The notes below the pieces were generated by a model that was given only the letters and a program-made list of their open reading frames with translations, did no database searches and was not told where the DNA came from. Below, piece by piece: positions 29,925 through 38,255 of a stretch of 64,000 nt of DNA. Within the stretch, counting starts at the first letter, position 1. The number at the start of each line of letters is the position of its first letter. Position numbers and translations under genes: made by a program. This DNA comes from Rhodovulum tesquicola (GTDB taxonomy: Bacteria; Pseudomonadota; Alphaproteobacteria; Rhodobacterales; Rhodobacteraceae), in NCBI RefSeq assembly GCF_024128855.1, contig NZ_JAMYDV010000004.1:1-64000 (forward strand), written 5' to 3'.

Positions 29925-30875
29925 ATGACCAAGCCCAAGCTGACCCTTTACCTGGCCGCGCCCCGCGGCTTCTGCGCCGGTGTCGACCGCGCGATCAAGA
30001 TCGTCGAGATGGCGCTGGAGAAATGGGGCCCGCCCGTCTATGTGCGCCACGAGATCGTGCACAACAAGTTCGTCGTGGACGGGCTGCGCGCCAAGGGTGC
30101 GGTTTTCGTCAAGGACCTGGACGAGTGCCCGGTGGATCGCCCGGTCATCTTCTCGGCCCATGGCGTGCCGAAATCGGTGCCCGCCGAGGCCGCGCGGCGC
30201 GAGATGATCTTTGTCGACGCCACCTGCCCGCTGGTCTCCAAGGTGCATCTGGAGGCCGCGCGCCATCACGAGAACGGCAAACAGATCGTGATGATCGGCC
30301 ATGCCGGCCACCCCGAAACCATCGGCACCATGGGCCAACTGCCCGAAGGCGAGGTTCTGCTGGTCGAGACGCCCGAGGATGTGGCGGGGCTGAGCGTGCG
30401 CGATCCCGACAACCTGGCCTTCATCACGCAAACGACGCTGTCGATCGACGACACCGCCGAGGTGGTCAAGGCGCTGGAAGCGCGCTTCCCGGCCATCGAG
30501 GGGCCGCACAAGGAAGACATCTGCTACGCCACGACCAACCGTCAGGGCGCGGTCAAGGCGGTGGCGCCCAAGGTCGAGGCGCTGCTTGTGATCGGCGCGC
30601 CGAACTCGTCGAACTCGAAACGGCTGGTCGAGGTGGGCGCGGCGGCGGGCTGCGGCACGGCGTTTCTGGTCCAGCGCGCGGCCGATATCGACTGGGCGGC
30701 GCTTGAGGGCATGTCGAAAGTGGGGCTGACGGCCGGTGCCTCGGCGCCCGATGTGCTGATCGAGGAAGTAGTGCAGGCCTTCCGCGACCGCTACGACCTG
30801 GAGATCGAACAGGTCGTCACCGCCACCGAGAAGATCGAGTTCCGCCTGCCGCGTATCGTGCGCGAACCCGCATGA
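29925..30875 (+). CDS. ispH: 4-hydroxy-3-methylbut-2-enyl diphosphate reductase
   Basis: A 316-residue [4Fe-4S] enzyme that makes isopentenyl and dimethylallyl diphosphate in the last step of the MEP pathway. Cluster cysteines are in [24 protein letters not shown] and [11 protein letters not shown]-adjacent [20 protein letters not shown] and QTTLSIDDT are family blocks. The ATG at 29925 follows CAGGAGA by 7-8 nt. Confidence 0.96.
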   Translation: MTKPKLTLYLAAPRGFCAGVDRAIKIVEMALEKWGPPVYVRHEIVHNKFVVDGLRAKGAVFVKDLDECPVDRPVIFSAHGVPKSVPAEAARREMIFVDATCPLVSKVHLEAARHHENGKQIVMIGHAGHPETIGTMGQLPEGEVLLVETPEDVAGLSVRDPDNLAFITQTTLSIDDTAEVVKALEARFPAIEGPHKEDICYATTNRQGAVKAVAPKVEALLVIGAPNSSNSKRLVEVGAAAGCGTAFLVQRAADIDWAALEGMSKVGLTAGASAPDVLIEEVVQAFRDRYDLEIEQVVTATEKIEFRLPRIVREPA

Positions 30876-30900
30876 GCCGCGCGGCGATTCAGGGGCACCC

Positions 30901-31350
30901 ATGAATGCGATCCCGCGCTCTGCACTGATCCTTGGCCTTGCCGGGCTGATCCCCTTCCTGTGGGGCGCGGCCACGGTCTTCATGCCCGAGCTTGCAGGTT
31001 ACGCGCCGCCCGAGATCGGCCCGCGCTTTCGCGGGGTCGAGGTGCTGACGATCTACGGGACGGTGATCCTGGCCTTCATGTCGGGCGTGTTGTGGGGCTT
31101 TGCCGCCAAGGCCACGGGGGCCAAGGCGGCGCTGGGCTACGGGCTGTCGGTGATCCCGGCGCTCTGGGGTTTTGCGGTGCTGGGCGGCGCGATGGGCAAG
31201 CCCATCCTGCCGCTGATGGCAGGCTTTGCCGGGCTGCTGCTGCTGGACGCGCTGTTCTGGATGATGAACATGGCGCCGCGCTGGTGGATGCGGCTGCGGA
31301 TCATCCTGACAGCGGTGGTTCTGGCCTGCCTCGCGGTGCCGCTGGTCTGA
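30901..31350 (+). CDS. DUF3429 family membrane protein
   Basis: A 149-residue protein with five hydrophobic segments and blocks LGLAGLIPFLWGAATVFM, LTIYGTVILAFMSGVLWGFA and MNMAPRWWMRLRIILTAVVL. It matches DUF3429, small inner-membrane proteins without known function. It lies 25 bp after ispH and 66 bp before rnhA, probably cotranscribed. Confidence 0.82.
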   Translation: MNAIPRSALILGLAGLIPFLWGAATVFMPELAGYAPPEIGPRFRGVEVLTIYGTVILAFMSGVLWGFAAKATGAKAALGYGLSVIPALWGFAVLGGAMGKPILPLMAGFAGLLLLDALFWMMNMAPRWWMRLRIILTAVVLACLAVPLV

Positions 31351-31416
31351 GCCTCGGGCGGTTGACGGCACCGGACCCGCCCCCTAAACCCGCGCCGGAC
31401 CCTTCAGGAAATCGCC

Positions 31417-31869
31417 ATGCCCGACCTGTTCGCCTATACCGACGGTGCCTGTAGCGGCAATCCCGGCCCCGGCGGCTGGGGCGTGCTGTTGCAGGCAAAG
31501 GAGGGCGCGCAGGTGGTGCGCGAGCGCGAGTTGTCGGGTGGCGAGGCGGCGACCACGAACAACCGCATGGAATTGCTGGCCGCGATCAACGCGCTGGAAA
31601 GCCTGACCCGGCCCTCGCAGATCACGGTGGTCACCGACAGCGCCTATGTGAAGAACGGCGTGACCGGCTGGATCCATGGCTGGAAGCGCAATGGCTGGAA
31701 GACCGCCGGCAAGAAACCCGTGAAGAATGTCGAGCTGTGGCAGCGGCTGGACGAGGCGCAGGCCCGCCATCAGGTGCGCTGGGAATGGGTGCGCGGCCAT
31801 GCCGGCCATCCCGAGAACGAGCGCGCGGACGAACTGGCCCGGGCGGGGATGGCCCCCTACAAGCGGTAG
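31417..31869 (+). CDS. rnhA: Ribonuclease HI
   Basis: A 150-residue RNase that removes RNA from RNA-DNA hybrids. Catalytic acids are in [46 protein letters not shown] and [15 protein letters not shown]. The length is typical of type 1 RNase H. Confidence 0.97.
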   Translation: MPDLFAYTDGACSGNPGPGGWGVLLQAKEGAQVVRERELSGGEAATTNNRMELLAAINALESLTRPSQITVVTDSAYVKNGVTGWIHGWKRNGWKTAGKKPVKNVELWQRLDEAQARHQVRWEWVRGHAGHPENERADELARAGMAPYKR

Positions 31870-31890
31870 CGCCCGGTGGCGCGGTCGGAT

Positions 31891-31914
31891 TTGGGTATTT
31901 TTTCCAAGAAGAAG
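31891..31914 (-). repeat. Dispersed 24-bp repeat, copy 3
   Basis: On the minus strand it reads CTTCTTCTTGG then AAAAAATACCCAA, identical to copy 2. It begins two bases after the stop codon of the hydratase-like gene, between it and the convergent rnhA. Confidence 0.8.
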
Positions 31915-31915
31915 A

Positions 31916-32734
31916 TCAGAACCGGTCCTGCCCGTGCTCGACCTCGGCCGACATGCAGAGCCGCCCGTCCGGCCCCCGCACCCAGAGCCGGTCGCCCGTC
32001 CGGCAGAGCGTGGCGGTTTCGTGGTCGATCAGCGCCGAGCGGGCGCGGAAGGCGAAGCGGCGCAGCGGGCTGCGCTCCGTGGCCTTCAGCATCAGCAGTT
32101 GCGCCAGAAGCGGGCCGTGGACGACAAGCCCGCCATAGCCTTCGGTGCCGGTGGCATAGTCGCGGTCGTAATGGATGCGGTGGCCTTCGAAGGTAAGCGC
32201 CGAGTAGCGGAACAGAAGCGTGGGCGGGAAATGCGCCTCGGTCTCGTCCTCGGCCGTCTCGGGGGCGGGGGGCGGCGCGGGGCGGGGGGCGTCCGGGCGC
32301 GGATCCTCGCGATAGACGATGTCCTGACGTTCGCTGACCCGCAGCACGCCCGCCTGCACGATGTCATGGCGCAGCGTGACGAAGGCCAGCGGGCCGGTCC
32401 GCCCCTGCTTGCGGGTGATGCCCTCGATGGTGGTGGTCCGCTCGGCCGGGATGCCGGCACGCAGCGGGCCGAAGAAGGCAAGTTCCCCCCCCGCCCACAT
32501 CCGCCGCGGCAGGCCGAGATCGGGCAGGAAGGCGCCGAGCCGGGGATGCCCGTCGCAGCCCAGTTCGGCGGGCGGGCGAGGATCCCAGAAATAGGCCTGA
32601 TGGAAGAAGGGCGGCAGGATGGCCAGATGACCCGGCGGCGGGCCGTCCAGCCCCAGCGTGGCATGCAGCGCCGCGGCCCGGACCGGGTCCATCGCGTCGC
32701 GGAGGATTTGCGTTCTGCCCAGCGCCTCGGTCAT
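31916..32734 (-). CDS. FAS1/HTD2-type hot-dog dehydratase-like protein
   Basis: A 272-residue protein. The N-terminal half (TQILRDAMDPVRAAALHATL, LPPFFHQAYFWD) resembles the MaoC N-terminal domain. The C-terminal half has FPPTLLFRYSALTFEGHRIH, DRDYATGTEGYGGLVVHGPL and LLAQLLML, the hydratase-2 region with its catalytic Asp/His. Relatives act as 3-hydroxyacyl-thioester dehydratases or mesaconyl-C4-CoA hydratases. The substrate is not determined; a link to the CoA metabolism in this window is possible. Start ATG at 32734 follows a 29-bp gap from an unrelated frame. Confidence 0.75.
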   Translation of the reverse strand: MTEALGRTQILRDAMDPVRAAALHATLGLDGPPPGHLAILPPFFHQAYFWDPRPPAELGCDGHPRLGAFLPDLGLPRRMWAGGELAFFGPLRAGIPAERTTTIEGITRKQGRTGPLAFVTLRHDIVQAGVLRVSERQDIVYREDPRPDAPRPAPPPAPETAEDETEAHFPPTLLFRYSALTFEGHRIHYDRDYATGTEGYGGLVVHGPLLAQLLMLKATERSPLRRFAFRARSALIDHETATLCRTGDRLWVRGPDGRLCMSAEVEHGQDRF

Positions 32735-32779
32735 GCGCGGGACGCTAGCCGCAGGCCGCGAGGCGCGCAAGCGGGGTGG

Positions 32780-33322
32780 CTAGCGTCCGATCTCGGCCTT
32801 GAGCGCGGCCATCAGTTCGCTCAGCAGCTTCAGCCCGACCTCGTTGGTCAGCCGCCCCTCGGCGTCGAATTGCTGGGCGGCATTGCCCACCATCACCTCG
32901 GGCCCCTGCAACAGCCGCGGGCGAAAGGCGACAAGGCAATGGCGCAGCGCGAATTGCGCGCGCGGCCCGCCCGCGATCCCGGCGGCGGCCGAGACGATCG
33001 CGACGGGTTTGTCCGCCCAGGGGTTCCCACTGGTCCGGCTGACCCAGTCGAGCGCGTTCTTCAGCACGCCCGAGATCGACTTGTTGTATTCCGGCCCCGA
33101 GATCACCACCGCATCGGCCGCCGCGATCTGGTCGGCAAGGCGCTGGACGGGCGCCGGGATGCCCTCGGCCGCTTCCAGATCGCCATCGTAAAGCGGCAGG
33201 CGCAGGTCGGCCATCTCGAACCCGGCGGGGTCGAAAAGCCGCGCCGCCTCGCGGACCAGCAGGGTGTTGAACGAGCCCGCCCTGAGCGAGCCGGAAATCC
33301 CCAGAAGCCTGTGTTCGGCCAT
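32780..33322 (-). CDS. NADPH-dependent FMN reductase family protein
   Basis: A 180-residue flavodoxin-like protein. LGISGSLRAGSFNTLLVREA is the FMN phosphate loop, and VVISGPEYNKSISGVLKNAL the second signature. Members reduce quinones, azo dyes, chromate or flavins with NAD(P)H. It lies 45 bp before the hydratase-like gene, possibly in the same transcript. Confidence 0.88.
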   Translation of the reverse strand: MAEHRLLGISGSLRAGSFNTLLVREAARLFDPAGFEMADLRLPLYDGDLEAAEGIPAPVQRLADQIAAADAVVISGPEYNKSISGVLKNALDWVSRTSGNPWADKPVAIVSAAAGIAGGPRAQFALRHCLVAFRPRLLQGPEVMVGNAAQQFDAEGRLTNEVGLKLLSELMAALKAEIGR

Positions 33323-33440
33323 GTCGCTGTCTCCGTCTGGTTCAGCCCGAACCTAGGCCGCAAGCACCGGGCTGCAAGCGGGTTGTGCCCTGTGACCGCT
33401 TGGCGCAGGGTGCGACCGAGGCAGGACGGAGGGCAAGCGG

Positions 33441-35102
33441 GTGGAACGGCATGGCGGGCGCATCCTGGCCGATCAACTGGCGCTTCAGGGGGTCAGGCGG
33501 GTCTTCTCGGTGCCGGGCGAGAGCTTTCTGGCGGCGCTTGACGGGCTTTACGATGTCGGCATCCCGAACATCACCTGCCGCCACGAGGGCGGCGCGGCGA
33601 TGATGGCCGAGGCGTACGGCAAGATGACGGGCGCGCCGGGCGTGCTGTTAGTCACGCGCGGGCCGGGGGCGACGAATGCGGCCAGCGGGCTGCATGTCGC
33701 GCGGCAGGATTCGACGCCGATGGTCGTTTTCGTCGGCCAGATCGCGCGGGCCCACCGTGATCGCGAGGCGTTTCAGGAACTGGATTATCGCCGCTTCTTC
33801 GGCCCGCTGGTGAAATGGGTGGCCGAGGTGGACCAGACCGAACGCCTGCCGGAATACATCGCGCGCGCCTTCCACATCGCGGTCTCGGGGCGGCCCGGAC
33901 CGGTGGTACTGGCCCTGCCCGAGGACATGCTGAGCGCGCGGGCCGACGTGCCGGACCTGCCGTCCCCTGCCCGCCTTCTGCCCGAGCCCGGCGCCGCGCA
34001 GGTCGCCGCGGTGGCCGAGGCGCTGGCGCAGGCAGAACGTCCGCTGGTCGTCGTCGGCGGGCCGCATTGGTCGGCACAGGCGGCGGCGGATCTGGCGCGG
34101 TTTGCCGGGGCGTTCGATCTGCCGGTGGCGGTCAGCTTTCGCCGGCAGGGGCATCTGGACAACCGCCATCCCTGCTATGTGGGCGATCTGGGCGTGGGGA
34201 TGAACCCCCGGCTGGGGGCGCGGCTGGCCGCGGCCGATCTGGTGCTGGCGCTGGGCACGCGGCTGGGCGACACGGCAACCAATGGCTACACGCTGCTCGA
34301 TCCCACAAGGCCGGGGCCGCGGATCGTGCATGTTCATGCCGACCCGGACGAGCTGGGCCGGGTCTGGCGGCCCGATCCCGGCATCGCACTGCCCGCCCCC
34401 GCGATGGTCGCGGCGCTGGCGCGGCTGAACGGCCATCCCGGCCCCTGGGCGGCATGGCGGGCCGGGGCGCGGGCCGAGTACGAGGCGTGGACGATACCCC
34501 GGCATACCCCCGGCGCGGTCAGGATGGAACAGGTGATCGCCTGGCTCTCGGCCCATCTGCCCGAGGATGCGATCGTCACGAATGGCGCGGGCAATTATGC
34601 CGCCTTCCTGCACCGCTATTTCGCCTTCAAGGCGCATGGCACCCAGCTTGCGCCCACCTCGGGCTCGATGGGCTATGGCTTTCCCGCCGCGATCTCGGCC
34701 GCGCTGGAACATCCCGGCCGGGCGGTGATATGTCTGGCCGGGGATGGCTGTTTCCAGATGACCCTGAACGAGATGTCGACCGCTATTCAGCATGGGGCGA
34801 AGGTGGTGGTGATCGTCGCGAATAATGGCCGCTATGGCACGATCCGCATGCATCAGGAACGCCGCTTCCCGGGCCGGGTGAGCGGCACCGACCTGGCCAA
34901 TCCTGACTACGCGGCACTGGCACGGGCCTATGGCGGGGACGGGGTATTGGTGACGGATCAGGCCGCGTTTCCGGCCGCGATGGCGCGGGCGCTCGCCGCG
35001 ACTGTGCCCTTCGTGATCGAGTTGCAGCTTGACCCCGAGGCGCTGGCCACGGGCTTCACCCTGTCCGAGGCCCGGGCGATGGGCGAGGCCGGCGCCGGTT
35101 AG
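33441..35102 (+). CDS. ThDP-dependent enzyme, acetolactate synthase large-subunit-like
   Basis: A 553-residue enzyme with the three ThDP domains. RHEGGAAMMAEAYGKMTGAP holds the catalytic Glu. The central domain has VVVGGPHWSAQAAADLA. The C-terminal ThDP motif is CLAGDGCFQMTLNEMSTAIQ ending near VIVANNGRYGTI (GDG-NN). No regulatory small subunit follows, so biosynthetic acetolactate synthase is not assured; benzoylformate decarboxylase-like or catabolic ALS-like activity is possible. The start is GTG at 33441; no ATG fits the conserved N-terminus. Confidence 0.8.
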   Translation: MERHGGRILADQLALQGVRRVFSVPGESFLAALDGLYDVGIPNITCRHEGGAAMMAEAYGKMTGAPGVLLVTRGPGATNAASGLHVARQDSTPMVVFVGQIARAHRDREAFQELDYRRFFGPLVKWVAEVDQTERLPEYIARAFHIAVSGRPGPVVLALPEDMLSARADVPDLPSPARLLPEPGAAQVAAVAEALAQAERPLVVVGGPHWSAQAAADLARFAGAFDLPVAVSFRRQGHLDNRHPCYVGDLGVGMNPRLGARLAAADLVLALGTRLGDTATNGYTLLDPTRPGPRIVHVHADPDELGRVWRPDPGIALPAPAMVAALARLNGHPGPWAAWRAGARAEYEAWTIPRHTPGAVRMEQVIAWLSAHLPEDAIVTNGAGNYAAFLHRYFAFKAHGTQLAPTSGSMGYGFPAAISAALEHPGRAVICLAGDGCFQMTLNEMSTAIQHGAKVVVIVANNGRYGTIRMHQERRFPGRVSGTDLANPDYAALARAYGGDGVLVTDQAAFPAAMARALAATVPFVIELQLDPEALATGFTLSEARAMGEAGAG

Positions 35103-35117
35103 GTGCTGGGCGCGCCG

Positions 35118-35822
35118 CTACTCCGCCGGGGCCAGGTCCAGCGCCATGTCCAGCGCGGCGGCGCAATGCACCTGCACCGTGTCGAAGACCGGCATCGGCA
35201 CATTGCCCGCGTGCAGCAGCATGCCGACCTCGGTGCAGCCAAGGATCAGGCAATCGGCCCCGCGCTTGGCCAGCCGCATCGCGATATCCTCATAGGCGGC
35301 GCGGCTGTCGTCCCGGATCACGTCGCGGCAAAGTTCGTCATAGATGATCCGGTGCGTGGTGGCGCGGTCCTCGGGGCCGGGCAGCATCGGGGAAAGGCCT
35401 GCGGCGCGGAGCCGGTCGGTGTAGAAGCTTTGTTCCATCGTGTAGGCGGTAGCCATCAGGCCTGGCCGGGACAGCCCCGCCGCGCGGATCGCCGCGGCGG
35501 TCGCATCGGCGATGTGCAGGAACGGGATCGAAACGCCCGCCATCATCGGCTCGGCCAGCTTGTGCATGGTGTTGGTGGCCAGCATCAGGAGCGCCGCGCC
35601 ACCCGCCTGCAGCGCGCGCGCCTCGCGGTTCAGAAGACGGCCCGCCGCCTCCCAGTCGCCAGCCGCCTGCATCCGCTCGATTCCCGCGAAATCGAGCGAG
35701 CGGATCAGCAGTTCGGCCGAATGCAGCCCCCCCAGCCTCTCGCGCGCGCCGCGGTTCAGCGCCTCGTAATACAGCGCGGTCGAGGCGGCGGACATGCCGC
35801 CCAGGATGCCGATTGTCTTCAT
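35118..35822 (-). CDS. Aspartate/glutamate racemase family protein
   Basis: A 234-residue protein with MKTIGILGGMSAASTALYYE, the first catalytic Cys position replaced within LLMLATNTMHKL (Thr), and the second Cys present in CLILGCTEVGMLL. In canonical Asp racemases both halves have Cys (C-N-T and G-C-T-E). Here the first site reads ATNTMHK, so racemisation may be altered. The ATG at 35822 is the family start. It converges with the ThDP gene (15 bp). Confidence 0.85.
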   Translation of the reverse strand: MKTIGILGGMSAASTALYYEALNRGARERLGGLHSAELLIRSLDFAGIERMQAAGDWEAAGRLLNREARALQAGGAALLMLATNTMHKLAEPMMAGVSIPFLHIADATAAAIRAAGLSRPGLMATAYTMEQSFYTDRLRAAGLSPMLPGPEDRATTHRIIYDELCRDVIRDDSRAAYEDIAMRLAKRGADCLILGCTEVGMLLHAGNVPMPVFDTVQVHCAAALDMALDLAPAE

Positions 35823-35927
35823 GCGTGTCGCCCCATGTCGGCTTGGTGATGGACCGGCGCGCACGCAGGCACAAGGCGACAAAGCGCGACGGGCGGCAGA
35901 TCGGCCGCCCGCCGCCGATCGGTCGGG

Positions 35928-37142
35928 CTATTCGGCAGGCACCTGTTCGGCGACGCGCGCTGGGCCGAAATGGCGCCGGTTCAGGTAGAAGGTGAAGCCC
36001 AGCGTCCCAAGCTGGACCGCCACGGCCAGCGCCGAGATCGCCCAGTAGCCGACCGAGAACCGGTCAACCAGCCCTGCCCCCACGAGCCCCGCGTTCAGCC
36101 AGAAATGCAGCATCACCGACAGCGCCACGCCCGGGCAGACCAGCGCATAGGCCCCCGCCGACTCGCGCGGGCCAAAGACGAAGTCGCGCCAGTAGTCCAG
36201 CCGCGCCAGCACCATCAACCCAAGCATCAGCACCAGCGCCTGCACCGCCAGAAGCCGCGATAGGAAGACCAGCGTCTCGACCGCGGCGATCTCGGCGTCG
36301 AAGCTGTGGGTCATGCCGTGGTTCTGCCGCAGGAAGGTGATGCCCAGCACCGTCAGGATCGGCACCATGACCATCAGCGTCGGCGCCGCCTCGCGCGCGG
36401 TGCCGTGCTGGAGGATCGCGTTGAAGCCGGTGATCGCGGCGAGCAGGGCATAAAGGATCGCGGCCATCCCGAAGAAGGTCGAGCCGATCAGGCTGATGCC
36501 CGCGATCAGCGGCACGCCGCTCATCGCGGCGGGGGCGGCAAAGCCCACGGCGACCATCGACAGGGCAAAGGCCGGCAGGATCTGCGCGAACGAGTTGTGC
36601 TGCGCCATGTCGAAACTGCCCGCCCGGGTCATCACCCGACCTAGGAACGCACCGATCTGGGCCAGCGCCAGCGCCCCGATCAGGCCAAAGGCGATCAGCG
36701 CCAGCGGGAACAGGAATTCGACCACGCCCCACAATCCCGGCACGAAGACCATGCCGAGGACGAAGCCCACATTCACGCTCATCGCCAGCGCCAGCGGCAG
36801 GGCAAGGCGCTGGGTCTCGGCATTGCCCGAGGTGAAGGTGGACCATGCGGGGCTGGCCTTGAACCGGCGATACTGCGCGATGTTCCAGACCAGAAGGCGG
36901 ATGTTGTGATAGGCCAGCACCGCGATCGCCAGCGCCGCGGTCACGACGAGCGCCTGAAGCGCAGGGCCGCCCGTGGCCAGCGCGCGGGCCAGGTCCTCGA
37001 AGACCGGCACGGGTTGGCCGGGATGGGGCACCCAGAACATCAGGAACATGAAGAACGACACCGCCAACCCGCCCGCACCCAGCGAGGCGAGGAAATAGAG
37101 CGGCGAGTAGCGGTCGGCGGGGCGCGAGGCGGGGGATGGCAT
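35928..37142 (-). CDS. Polytopic membrane protein, TsoY/SLAC1-like
   Basis: A 404-residue protein with about ten hydrophobic segments, opening SPLYFLASLGAGGLAVSFFM. It resembles the family named TsoY in current annotation and, more loosely, tellurite-resistance/SLAC1-type channels; the name is from memory and moderately sure. I find one cysteine only, in YALVCPGVALS near residue 330. Its promoter overlaps an ATTC-N8-GAAT site, the motif of the sulfide/persulfide repressor SqrR, suggesting a role in reactive sulfur handling or transport. Confidence 0.65.
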   Translation of the reverse strand: MPSPASRPADRYSPLYFLASLGAGGLAVSFFMFLMFWVPHPGQPVPVFEDLARALATGGPALQALVVTAALAIAVLAYHNIRLLVWNIAQYRRFKASPAWSTFTSGNAETQRLALPLALAMSVNVGFVLGMVFVPGLWGVVEFLFPLALIAFGLIGALALAQIGAFLGRVMTRAGSFDMAQHNSFAQILPAFALSMVAVGFAAPAAMSGVPLIAGISLIGSTFFGMAAILYALLAAITGFNAILQHGTAREAAPTLMVMVPILTVLGITFLRQNHGMTHSFDAEIAAVETLVFLSRLLAVQALVLMLGLMVLARLDYWRDFVFGPRESAGAYALVCPGVALSVMLHFWLNAGLVGAGLVDRFSVGYWAISALAVAVQLGTLGFTFYLNRRHFGPARVAEQVPAE

Positions 37143-37155
37143 GGAAGGCTCCGAT

Positions 37156-37179
37156 TCATATTCGTGGTTTGGAATATGA
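37156..37179 (-). promoter_or_regulatory. SqrR/BigR-type operator
   Basis: TCATATTC (37156-37163), 8-bp spacer, GAATATGA (37172-37179): a perfect 8-bp inverted repeat containing ATTC-N8-GAAT, reported for SqrR, the persulfide-sensing ArsR-family repressor of Rhodobacter capsulatus. It lies 14 bp upstream of the membrane-protein ATG and overlaps the -10 element by two bases. Confidence 0.7.
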
Positions 37180-37206
37180 TATAAAGCGACATCCCCGATA
37201 TTGCAA
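37178..37206 (-). promoter_or_regulatory. Promoter of the TsoY-like gene
   Basis: On the minus strand, TTGCAA (37206-37201), exactly 17 bp, then TATATC (37183-37178). The transcription start would fall within the inverted repeat. Confidence 0.65.
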
Positions 37207-37265
37207 TTGCTTCGTCGCGCTTGCGCCTTTACCGGCGCTTAACGCGGATCCGGTCCCATGCCGCC

Positions 37266-37559
37266 ATGACGCGGCCTGTTCTCGTTCTTGTTGTCCTGAT
37301 GCTTGCGGGCTGCGATTCGCCCGGCCCCGGTTTTGGCGCATTGCCGGGCACGCGCGTCACGGTCGAGGGGTCGACCTTCGCGGTCCGGCGCAATGGCGGC
37401 ACGGCGCAGGCGATCCGGCTGAATGCCGAACGCCGGGATGGCGGGATGGCACGGGGCGCGCGGGCGATCGAACTGGGCACCGGTTGCCAGATCCGGCCCG
37501 GCACCCTGTCGGGCGATCCGGCGGTGGTCTACGCCCGGCTGAGCTGCGCGAGCCTGTAA
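37266..37559 (+). CDS. Small hypothetical lipoprotein
   Basis: A 97-residue protein with signal peptide MTRPVLVLVVLMLAGC; lipobox LAGC sets Cys16 as the lipidated residue. The remainder is a short beta-rich domain (TRVTVEGSTFAVRRNGGTAQ). Its 3' end overlaps the convergent GNAT gene by 31 bp. Function unknown. Confidence 0.7.
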   Translation: MTRPVLVLVVLMLAGCDSPGPGFGALPGTRVTVEGSTFAVRRNGGTAQAIRLNAERRDGGMARGARAIELGTGCQIRPGTLSGDPAVVYARLSCASL

Positions 37560-38038
37560 TCCTCGCGCAAGAGGATCCCGATCCGCTTTTGCATGAACAG
37601 GTTCGAGGCGATGTCCGGATAGCCGCCAAAGGGCGCACAATCGGCATAGCCCATCCGGCGATAAAGCTGCACCGCCGCCGCCAGCGCCGCCCCGGTTTCC
37701 AGCCGCAGAAGCCCCAGCCCGATATCTCGGGCGGCACCTTCCAGCTCCTCCATCAGCGCCCGGCCGATTCCCCGGCCGCGCTGGCCGGGATCGACATAAA
37801 GCCGCTTGACCTCGCCATATCGGCCCTGATCGACGAGTGCGACACAACCCACGGGCGCCCCGGCGCGGCGGGCGACGAGGAACTGGGTGGATTTCGTCGC
37901 CAGTTCCTCGGCCGAGAAGCTGAAGCATTCCTCGGGCGGATAGACGGCCAGCAGCGCCGCCTCGCTCGCCTCGATCAAGGCCCGTCCGTTGTCGGACAGG
38001 ACGGATTCGGTTGCGATGGTCACAGGCATCCGGGTCAC
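37529..38038 (-). CDS. GNAT family N-acetyltransferase
   Basis: A 169-residue acetyltransferase. GEVKRLYVDPGQRGRGIGRA contains the acetyl-CoA motif RGRGIGRAL; LLRLETGAALAAAVQLYRRM and GYADCAPFGGY complete the fold. The substrate is unknown. Start ATG at 38038. Confidence 0.9.
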   Translation of the reverse strand: MTRMPVTIATESVLSDNGRALIEASEAALLAVYPPEECFSFSAEELATKSTQFLVARRAGAPVGCVALVDQGRYGEVKRLYVDPGQRGRGIGRALMEELEGAARDIGLGLLRLETGAALAAAVQLYRRMGYADCAPFGGYPDIASNLFMQKRIGILLREDYRLAQLSRA

Positions 38039-38255
38039 CCTTTCGCAAAATCTTAACGGTGGTCGCCCGGCGCGCGGGAAAGGTCAAGGGGTGACGCCGC
38101 ACCGCAGCGAAAGCCACCGGCACCGCAGGAATCGTTAGTCAATATCTTGTGGAGAAGTCCCCGAAGGCGCCCAGATGCTGGGGCGAACGCTTGACACCCG
38201 GGGCGACCCGGCAAAGGATCGAACAACCTCGCTGGAATCAGGACAGGACGAATCC

